Source of the DNA: CAJXNP01 sp050305935
Lineage (GTDB): Bacteria; Bacteroidota; Bacteroidia; Cytophagales; Cyclobacteriaceae
Direction: 5' to 3'
NCBI GenBank assembly: GCA_050305935.1
Contig: JBNLGG010000001.1
Coordinates: 124,001 to 188,000, forward strand
DNA length: 64,000 nt
The notes beneath the pieces were generated by a model. The model was not told the DNA's origin. It worked only from the letters and a program-made list of their open reading frames with translations, and searched no databases. Shown in pieces: positions 25,660-31,882 of this stretch; positions within the stretch are counted from its first letter, which is position 1, and each line of letters begins with the position of its first letter. The position numbers and the translations under genes were made by a program.

Positions 25660-26211
25660 ATGGTCAAATACTTTTTCATAACCTGCGCCTTTTTTATGTG
25701 GTCGTTTACCGCCGATAATTACGTAAAAGTTAATTTGTCGGACGATATTACCATCTTCATACCACAGGATTTCAAGCAGTTAGATCAGGAGGAAATAAAC
25801 CGAAGGAGTCATTCTCCGAGGGTTCCGTTGGCTTTTTTTTCAGATCCTTATAACGAGGTTGATTTTTCAGTGAATATGTCCTACTCGATTTGGGCGGAAA
25901 AAGATGTGGAACTCTTAAGGAGTTTTTATAGATCGACCCTGTTGAGCTTGTATGACGACGTCGATTTTATAAAGGATGAAATAGTGGAGGTCAATGGACG
26001 GCAGTATGCGGAATTTGAGTTTGTTTCCACGATCCGGGATGATGAATCTTCCATTATTAAAAAGGGGGACATAAAGAACTATACACTTATCAGGTACACC
26101 ATTTTAAAAAACAACAATACCGTTTTGTTAAACTTTACCTGCCCGGCAAGGAAACAGACTGACTGGCAGGAAGAGGCGAGGAAAATTATGGATAAAGCCA
26201 TCATTAAATAG
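25660..26211 (+). CDS. Secreted protein of unknown function
   Basis: A 183-aa protein with a short cleavable signal (MVKYFFITCAFFMWSFTADN). The mature part looks alpha/beta: an early strand VNLSDDITIFIPQDFKQL, then a middle segment with NEVDFSVNMSYSIW, and a late YTILKNNNTVLLNFTCPARK. The layout recalls PsbP-like or Mog1-like small secreted proteins, but I cannot name the family. It is tightly packed between rocD (7-base gap) and tadA (start directly after the stop), so it is part of that operon. Confidence 0.6.
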   Translation: MVKYFFITCAFFMWSFTADNYVKVNLSDDITIFIPQDFKQLDQEEINRRSHSPRVPLAFFSDPYNEVDFSVNMSYSIWAEKDVELLRSFYRSTLLSLYDDVDFIKDEIVEVNGRQYAEFEFVSTIRDDESSIIKKGDIKNYTLIRYTILKNNNTVLLNFTCPARKQTDWQEEARKIMDKAIIK

Positions 26212-26670
26212 ATGAAAAACCCGTATTCTGTTTTTTCCGAGGAATATTTTATGATGGAAGCACTAAAGCAGGCTTACCAGGCCTATGAGCAAGGTGAAAT
26301 TCCAGTGGGTGCGTTGGTGGTGCATGAAAAAAAAGTCATCGCAAAAGCCTACAACCAGGTAGAAATGCTCAACGATCCCACGGCACATGCAGAAATGCTT
26401 GCCATTACATCCGCAGCGAATTATATTGGGAGTAAATATTTGGATGAGTGTACGCTGTACGTTACACTGGAGCCCTGTTTGATGTGTGCCGGAGCGTCCT
26501 ATTGGGCGCAGCTCAGTGGGATTATTTACGGAGCTTCTGATCCTAAGCGTGGGTTTTCAAGTACTGGAGAATATGCCCTCCATCCAAAAACAAAAGTTCG
26601 TGGAGGCTTGTTAGCTAAGGAAAGTTCGGAACTTTTAACCCAATTTTTCGCTAAACTAAGAGACACTTAA
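26212..26670 (+). CDS. tadA: tRNA(adenine34) deaminase
   Basis: A 152-aa zinc-dependent deaminase that converts adenosine 34 of the anticodon to inosine. The catalytic HAE is in DPTAHAEMLAI and the other two zinc ligands in LEPCLMCAGA. The later segment IIYGASDPKRGFSS then ALHPKTKVRGG separates tRNA deaminases from free-base guanine/cytosine deaminases and supports the name. Its ATG follows the previous stop directly, so it is translationally linked. tRNA-Arg(ACG) is the usual target in bacteria. Confidence 0.9.
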   Translation: MKNPYSVFSEEYFMMEALKQAYQAYEQGEIPVGALVVHEKKVIAKAYNQVEMLNDPTAHAEMLAITSAANYIGSKYLDECTLYVTLEPCLMCAGASYWAQLSGIIYGASDPKRGFSSTGEYALHPKTKVRGGLLAKESSELLTQFFAKLRDT

Positions 26671-26710
26671 TTATATACTATATTGTTAACCATTAAAAAT
26701 AAACATAATT

Positions 26711-27319
26711 ATGGCATTTGAATTACCCGCATTACCCTATGCAGAGAATGCATTAGAGCCACACATTGACGCTCGTACGATGAATATCCACCATACCAAG
26801 CACCACAACGCGTATGTGACAAAATTGAATGAGGCGATCGCTGGAACTGATGCTGCGAATAAATCACTGGATGAAATTATAGCCAATATTGGTTCTTATA
26901 CCGGCGCAGTCAGAAATAATGGTGGGGGACATTACAATCACTCATTGTTCTGGACGGTGTTATCACCAAATGGCGGAGGCACTCCAGGCGGAGAACTGTT
27001 AGCGGCCATTGATAGAAAATTTGGTTCTTTTGATGCATTTAAAACTGAATTTGGTAATGCGGCGGCGACACGGTTTGGCTCGGGATGGGCCTGGCTTTCG
27101 GTAGATGCAAGTGGAGAATTGTTTGTATCCTCAACACCAAACCAGGATAATCCTGCCATGGACATCGCCGAAAAGAATGGCACACCTATATTAGGTTTGG
27201 ACGTTTGGGAACATGCTTATTACCTGAATTACCAAAATAGAAGGCCAGATTACATCTCCGCCTTCTGGAATGTAGTCAACTGGGGTGAAGTGGAAAAAAG
27301 ATTTGCCGCCGCTAAGTAA
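26711..27319 (+). CDS. sodA: Superoxide dismutase [Fe/Mn]
   Basis: A 202-aa iron/manganese superoxide dismutase that dismutes superoxide to oxygen and peroxide. The metal ligands are all visible: His in NIHHTKHHNAYV, the second His in GGGHYNHSLFW, and Asp/His in LDVWEHAYYLNYQNRR. The GGGHYNH context does not settle between Fe and Mn use. The gene has a full-length fold and is followed by its own terminator. It has its own 40-base leader and is not linked to tadA. Confidence 0.95.
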   Translation: MAFELPALPYAENALEPHIDARTMNIHHTKHHNAYVTKLNEAIAGTDAANKSLDEIIANIGSYTGAVRNNGGGHYNHSLFWTVLSPNGGGTPGGELLAAIDRKFGSFDAFKTEFGNAAATRFGSGWAWLSVDASGELFVSSTPNQDNPAMDIAEKNGTPILGLDVWEHAYYLNYQNRRPDYISAFWNVVNWGEVEKRFAAAK

Positions 27320-27346
27320 TAAGGCACGCACATATTTGAAAGTTAG

Positions 27347-27376
27347 AGAGGCTCGTGGGAGCCTCTTTTTTTTTTG
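27347..27376 (+). terminator. sodA terminator
   Basis: GAGGCTC (27348-27354), loop GTGG, GAGCCTC (27359-27365), then ten T residues. A strong intrinsic terminator. Confidence 0.9.
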
Positions 27377-27544
27377 CGATGATGATTAACATCGAAACAT
27401 TGATAACGAATATTACGGTTTTAATAATGTCTATTTTTGAATAAAAAAATGAATTCTATTTCGTGACGTTTTTCAACAATAATCTGTTTTTAAAATTTAA
27501 CTGTTATATTAGGGGTATTTTTAAAACATATAACTGTTATCACC

Positions 27545-28014
27545 TTGATGTTTTTAACTACGAATGACCATTTTTTTACAAGGCATATCTCGTTCTTAAT
27601 TTATTTTGTTTTGACATTGTTCATTCATGTGACAAAGGGAATACAGAACAACCCCAAAAAAATGCCTATTGTTCAAACTGCAAAATATATGATTCTCTGG
27701 CTGTGGAAAATCAACTCTTTTCCTACGGATATGACCTCAATGACACAGTCCTTATCACCGACAGTAATGAAATAATGAAAGTCTGCAATTCGAAATTGTT
27801 TTCATCTATCGAACCTCGAAAAGTTGTAAAGGTATTGAGGGGGGGTGATGTTTCCAACATGTGATAATTCTTTACAAAGTTTGTTCGTAAAGGATTTTGA
27901 GATTTTGGATTATTGTTTCGATTCAATTCCTGATTGGAGTGGAGAAGAAATCGAATTGCTCCAAAATAACTGGAGAATATTCTCAATAGAAAGTAAAGAT
28001 ACTGTCCTATATCC
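27545..28014 (+). pseudogene. Left half of an IS66-interrupted, frameshifted lipoprotein gene
   Basis: Coding character is strong but no single frame is intact. The first part, in phase with 27548, has a signal-like stretch (HISFLIYFVLTLFIH). The middle, in another phase from about 27620, gives SCDKGNTEQPQKNAYCSNCK and a Tyr/Asp/Glu-rich part ending VVKVLRGG. The third part returns to the first phase after a run of seven G (27839-27845): MFPTCDNSLQSL and DFEILDYCFDSIPDW. The frame then runs into the IS66 element at 28015. Read across the insertion and the frame changes, it would be a lipoprotein of roughly 260 residues. The two frame changes may be decay or sequence errors; the IS insertion is certain to break it. 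Confidence 0.65.
28007..28014. repeat. IS66 target-site duplication, left copy
   Basis: CTATATCC directly before the left end of the element. The same 8 bp recur at 30344-30351 after the right end. Eight-base duplications are typical of IS66. Confidence 0.85.
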
Positions 28015-28092
28015 GTATCCCTACGGCCGCTGACCTCTTTCGTGAAAGCGATTTATGGATGAACTTTGCTGTTTAAAGCAAATTAACATCAA

Positions 28093-28380
28093 ATGCGATC
28101 GGAGAAATTGCGGGAGGAAATGTTTTCCCTATGTCGGCAATGGGAAGAAAGTGGAGAGACCAGGGAGTCTTTCTGTAAGAGACATCAAATCAATATAGGC
28201 AAGTTTTCCTATTGGCGCAGCCAATATCTGGCTGAAGAAAAGCCACAGGAAGATGCCTTTGTAGCTATTGCCCCATCGATGAATTCAGGTATGGAGATCC
28301 GCTATCCTAATGGAGTGGTTTTAAAACTCCCGGAAGGAACATCTTTAGCTGAACTCAAAGCGCTCATCTGTCTGATCTGA
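28093..28380 (+). CDS. tnpA: IS66 accessory protein TnpA
   Basis: A 95-aa small accessory protein of IS66. It begins MRSEKLREEMFSLCRQWEES with a helix-turn-helix-like FCKRHQINIGKFSYWRSQY, the normal IS66 TnpA pattern. Its last stop base is the first base of the tnpB start (TGATG), so translation is coupled. Confidence 0.9.
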   Translation: MRSEKLREEMFSLCRQWEESGETRESFCKRHQINIGKFSYWRSQYLAEEKPQEDAFVAIAPSMNSGMEIRYPNGVVLKLPEGTSLAELKALICLI

Positions 28381-28730
28381 TGTTTTCCCTTACCTCATCT
28401 CACAAATATTTTTTATATAAAAAGCCCACAGATATGCGCAAGAGCTTTGACGGACTTCAGGGATTGGTAGAGGGGAAATTGAAACGAAGGGTCACCTCGG
28501 GAGAGGTATTTGTTTTTATCAACAAGCGAAGGGACCGGGTGAAACTGTTGCACTGGGAGGCAGGAGGTTTTGTGCTTTACTACAAGCGGCTGGAAAAGGG
28601 GACTTTTGAACTACCCGATATCAAAGGAGAGAGCTGTCAGATTGCCTGGTCACAGTTGATGTTGATCATTGAAGGGATCCGGGTACAATCCTTTGAAAGG
28701 AGGACTCGTTTCACATTAGAAAAAGTTTGA
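28380..28730 (+). CDS. tnpB: IS66 accessory protein TnpB (Orf2)
   Basis: A 116-aa IS66 Orf2 protein. The classical signature KPTDMRKSFDGLQGLVEGKL is at the N-terminus and VFVFINKRRDRVKLLHWEAG follows, with GFVLYYKRLEKGTFELP after it. It is needed for transposition but has no known catalytic site. Confidence 0.95.
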   Translation: MFSLTSSHKYFLYKKPTDMRKSFDGLQGLVEGKLKRRVTSGEVFVFINKRRDRVKLLHWEAGGFVLYYKRLEKGTFELPDIKGESCQIAWSQLMLIIEGIRVQSFERRTRFTLEKV

Positions 28731-28781
28731 AAAAACAAGCCTCAGAATAGGTAAAAAAGCCATTTTTTACTATTTTCGGGT

Positions 28782-30278
28782 ATGCAAAACCAGCCGGATG
28801 TTATCACCGAAGAAGCCTATCTATCCCTTCAGGAGGACCATCAAAAACAGGCTGGTGTTATTGATGAACTTCAACAAAAAAATGCCTGGCTGGAACACGA
28901 ACTATCCCAGCTAAAACGCATGATCTTCGGATCAAAAAGAGAGCGTTTTGTGCCCGCTGACAGCGGGCAATTGGCCTTGGGTCTGGAGGGTATGGAAACC
29001 GTGGAGGCAAACCCTGAAAAGGAGCAGATCAGTTATATACGGGAAAAGAAGAAAGGCAAGGCAGTGCGGTTGGAATTGCCATCACATTTGCCCCGGCAAA
29101 CCGAGACAATAGAACCGACAAACCTTATTGAAAGTGCCAGGAAGATCGGAGAGGCTGTCACGGAAATACTTGAATATAATCCAGGCAGGCTGTATGTAAA
29201 GAAATACATACGTCCCAAATATGTACAACCCGGAGTTGACGGTGAAGAAAAAATAGTCATTGGAGAATTGCCGACCCTGCCCATTCCCCAGGGTAATGCA
29301 GGACCGGGATTGCTGGCCCATTTGCTGATCAGTAAGTTTGTGGATCACCTACCATTTTACCGACAGGTGCAGCAATTTAAAAGGGAAAGGGTGAAAATAG
29401 CCGAATCTACCATCACAGGCTGGTTCAATGCTTCGTGCAGGTTGCTTGAGCCATTGTATGAAGAATTGCGGCGGAAAGTCCAGCAGGCCACTTATCTGAA
29501 TGGGGATGAAACACCGGTCCCTGTACAAAGCTCCGAGAAGAAAGGGGCTACCCATACGGGATATCACTGGGTATACCGGGCCCCGCTGGAAAGGTTGGTT
29601 TGTTTTGACTACCGAAAAGGCCGTGGCCGGGAAGGGCCTGGAATATTTTTGAAGGATTTTAAAGGGGCATTGCAGACGGATGGCTATGTTGCCTACGAAA
29701 TATTTGACAGACACCCGGGCATCACCTTGCTGGCCTGTATGGCCCATGCACGCCGTTACTTTGAGAAGGCCCTGGACAACGATCCCGGGAGGGCGGGCTA
29801 TATGCTGTCCAAAATGCAGGAGCTCTATGCCATAGAGCGGCGAAGCAGGGAAATGGGTTTTTCCCATGAGCAACGCTACTACTATCGTAAGAGGCACGCC
29901 AAACGCACAATGAAGAAAATAGAGAAGTGGCTCAAAAGCAATATCCATGAGGTGCTGCCCAAAAGTGCCATGGGGGAAGCTATCGCCTACACATTAAACC
30001 TATGGCCAAGGCTGAAACGCTACATGCAAAACGGCCAGTGGGAAATAGACAATAACCTGGTAGAAAACAGCATCCGTCCGGTGGCATTAGGAAGAAAGAA
30101 CTATTTATTTGCCGGGTCACATCAGGCAGCCCAACATGCAGCCATGCTTTACTCTTTTTTGGGAACGTGCAAAATGAATGATATAGATCCTTTTGAATGG
30201 CTAAAAGAAACACTGACAAAAATCCCGGACTGCAAGGTCAATGATCTTGAAAAATTGCTGCCCCTCAGGAAAGACTAA
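28782..30278 (+). CDS. tnpC: IS66 family transposase TnpC
   Basis: A 498-aa DDE transposase. The N-terminal leucine-zipper-like region (QQKNAWLEHELSQLKRMIF) is followed by FGSKRERF, a zinc-finger-like linker with a basic stretch, and the catalytic core. The acids are seen in LNGDETPVPV, GALQTDGYVAYE and DNNLVENSIRPVALGRKNY. Length and motifs match intact IS66 TnpC. It is read from its own ATG 51 bases after tnpB. Confidence 0.95.
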   Translation: MQNQPDVITEEAYLSLQEDHQKQAGVIDELQQKNAWLEHELSQLKRMIFGSKRERFVPADSGQLALGLEGMETVEANPEKEQISYIREKKKGKAVRLELPSHLPRQTETIEPTNLIESARKIGEAVTEILEYNPGRLYVKKYIRPKYVQPGVDGEEKIVIGELPTLPIPQGNAGPGLLAHLLISKFVDHLPFYRQVQQFKRERVKIAESTITGWFNASCRLLEPLYEELRRKVQQATYLNGDETPVPVQSSEKKGATHTGYHWVYRAPLERLVCFDYRKGRGREGPGIFLKDFKGALQTDGYVAYEIFDRHPGITLLACMAHARRYFEKALDNDPGRAGYMLSKMQELYAIERRSREMGFSHEQRYYYRKRHAKRTMKKIEKWLKSNIHEVLPKSAMGEAIAYTLNLWPRLKRYMQNGQWEIDNNLVENSIRPVALGRKNYLFAGSHQAAQHAAMLYSFLGTCKMNDIDPFEWLKETLTKIPDCKVNDLEKLLPLRKD

Positions 30279-30343
30279 TCCACCATCAGCAAAATTCATA
30301 GATAAAATCAGGAATATCAACAGGCAGCGCACGGAAGTAATAC

Positions 30344-30351
30344 CTATATCC
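30344..30351. repeat. IS66 target-site duplication, right copy
   Basis: CTATATCC directly after the right end of IS66, matching 28007-28014. Confidence 0.85.
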
Positions 30352-30649
30352 CCCTTGTGAATCTATTTCAGAAAGTTATTTAAGATTTTCCCAAACTGAT
30401 ATCCTAGAAGTTTGGCTTCCAGTTAATATTTACACGGTGGAATACTCAATCGACAATCAAGTAATTGTTGTAGAAGAGTTTTCACAAACTCTCCAGATCG
30501 GGACGAATGCAGAACTGTTTTTTGAATCTGAAATTAGGGAGCTTTTGAAAATCGGAACCCAATTGGAATATAATATAAATGAGAATTTATTGATAATTGA
30601 AAACGAAAACTATCAACTTAAAGCCTACATTGATGAAAAAAATAATTAA
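30344..30649 (+). pseudogene. Right half of the IS66-interrupted gene
   Basis: After the right target-site repeat the frame continues CESISESYLRFSQTDILEVW, then LPVNIYTVEYSIDNQVIVVE and so on to ENENYQLKAYIDEKNN and a stop. When the IS and one repeat copy are removed, the left half (...ESKDTVLYP) joins this in the same phase. The C-terminal part is beta-strand-rich (alternating hydrophobic and polar). The family is not recognised. A downstream ATG at 30633 overlaps its last codons. Confidence 0.75.
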
Positions 30650-30743
30650 GCTGTTTTTAGCTATTAGCCTATTAGCTACAAATTCTCACTCGGTTTACTG
30701 TCAGGCAACCTATGATTTAAGGTTTAAAGAAAAAATTACCTGA
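30633..30743 (+). pseudogene. Truncated signal-peptide ORF
   Basis: A 36-codon frame that starts inside the end of the previous gene and encodes a perfect export signal (MKKIIKLFLAISLLATNSHS, then VYCQATYDLRFKE) followed by a stop. Only the signal peptide and about 12 mature residues remain, so this is the 5' stub of a secreted protein gene. It is cut where the remnant of the lipoprotein/lipase pair begins. Confidence 0.6.
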
Positions 30744-30773
30744 AAGTATTAAGTATCACACTTCAACAAAGAG

Positions 30774-31016
30774 ATTGATGGCAGGCTTGATACGCATTAC
30801 ATTCCTTGAAAACATTTTTAAATTTTTCACTATAACTATCATTCCAATGAAGGCTTACTATTACTATGTGTGACTTATTTGATTGTTTATTTTTCGCTTG
30901 CACAAACAACAGATTATTATGACCGAATGAACCATGTGTTCGGCGCTATTGATAAAACCAAGGTTACCACTGGGTTATTAAAAGAGTTTGGCGTTCGGAT
31001 GAACCATGTGGAAAAC
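30774..31016 (+). repeat. Remnant copy of the lipoprotein/lipase gene junction (copy 1)
   Basis: About 243 bases that are roughly 80-85% identical by eye to 31639-31882. It begins with the C-terminal codons of a DUF6252-like lipoprotein (IDGRLDTHYIP, stop; compare TDGRFDMQYIP in the intact gene). It continues through the same intergenic leader into the N-terminus of a T9SS lipase (YLIVYFSLAQTTDYYDRMNH). The lipase start is lost (an in-frame TGA in the signal region) and homology ends after HVEN at about 31016. It is the leftover of a tandem duplicated gene pair. Confidence 0.75.
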
Positions 31017-31091
31017 GATACGGACGATGTTAAACCTTATAATTCAAATAAACTAAAATTTAACATAAATTTATTTCAACTATTATCTTAG
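30870..31091 (+). pseudogene. 5' fragment of a second T9SS lipase gene
   Basis: The frame from a TTG at 30870 gives a 73-aa product whose first 50 residues match the signal peptide and N-terminus of the intact 1047-aa lipase (AIDKTKVTTGLLKEFGVRMN versus AIDKAKVTTGLLKEFGVRIN). The rest of the gene is gone and the tail is unrelated sequence. It is not expected to yield a functional protein. Confidence 0.7.
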
Positions 31092-31140
31092 GCTATGTGT
31101 CTATTTCATAACTTAATGTCAATTAAAATAAGAATTGTCC

Positions 31141-31674
31141 ATGAATACGATAACAACAATCCGACCATTGGTTTTTTTAATCATTCTTTGCTCATGTGTC
31201 TCTTGTAGGCTTTTTCAAAATGACGATGAACCCAAATCCGAGCTTGAAAAACTCCCTCCGATTACCCAGAACGGGGAGAATACTTTCGGGTGTTTGGTGA
31301 ATGGGAAGGCATTCGTGGTGACGAACACTTCCAAGCAAGTTGCCATTTTTCAACAAGGTCAACTTCAGTTTGGAGCCAGTTTTGACGAGGGGGTTTTAGA
31401 CGAAAGTGTTTACATGATTTTGGGCGATCCATTGATAGAAAATGAGACATATGATTTCACCGAAATTGGCCATAATGCAGAATATCAAAATCGAAACAAT
31501 GGCCTTATCTGTCTTTATACATTTGAAGAAACATTCGAAGGCTTAATAGTCTTTTCGAATATTGACCTAACCAACTTCGTCATCTCCGGAACATTTGAAT
31601 TTTCCACTTTTACTGAAGGCTGCGATACTGTAAGGATCACCGACGGTCGCTTCGACATGCAGTACATTCCTTGA
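31141..31674 (+). CDS. DUF6252-like lipoprotein
   Basis: A 177-aa lipoprotein from the ATG at 31141 (a TTG six bases earlier is less likely). The signal ends in the lipobox CVSC. The mature part has the typical start ENTFGCLVNGKAFVVTNTS, a central beta-rich stretch, and the C-terminal mark GTFEFSTF followed by VRITDGRFDMQYIP. This pattern is that of the Bacteroidota DUF6252/DUF5025 group of small surface proteins, which often occur in multiples. The intact gene sits 37 bases before the T9SS lipase, and the same pairing is seen in the remnant copy upstream. A shared function is inferred; none is known. Confidence 0.7.
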   Translation: MNTITTIRPLVFLIILCSCVSCRLFQNDDEPKSELEKLPPITQNGENTFGCLVNGKAFVVTNTSKQVAIFQQGQLQFGASFDEGVLDESVYMILGDPLIENETYDFTEIGHNAEYQNRNNGLICLYTFEETFEGLIVFSNIDLTNFVISGTFEFSTFTEGCDTVRITDGRFDMQYIP

Positions 31675-31882
31675 AAACATTTTTAAATTTTACACTATAA
31701 CTACTATTCTTATGAAAAGCTTATTATTACTATTTGCGACTTATTTAATTGTTCATTTTTCGCTTGCACAAAATACTGATTATTACAACCGGATGAATCA
31801 TGTGTTTGGCGCTATTGATAAGGCCAAAGTTACCACCGGGTTATTAAAAGAGTTTGGCGTTCGCATAAACCATGTGGAAAAC
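31639..31882 (+). repeat. Intact copy of the lipoprotein/lipase junction (copy 2)
   Basis: The segment that matches 30774-31016: the last codons of the DUF6252-like gene, the 37-base spacer, and the first 170 bases of the lipase gene. Confidence 0.75.

Larger units (their letters stand above)
28015..30343 (+). mobile_element. Complete IS66-family insertion sequence
   Basis: The element is 2329 bp, bounded by 8-bp direct repeats CTATATCC. It has imperfect terminal inverted repeats: the left starts GTATCCCTACGGCCGCTGAC and the reverse complement of the right starts GTATTACTTCCGTGCGCTGC. Further in, both sub-ends share a similar block (GGATGAACTTTGCTG at the left, CTATGAATTTTGCTG at the right). 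It carries tnpA, tnpB and tnpC in the normal IS66 order. All three frames are intact, so it may still be active. Excision of the element and one repeat copy restores the reading frame of the split host gene. Confidence 0.9.
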
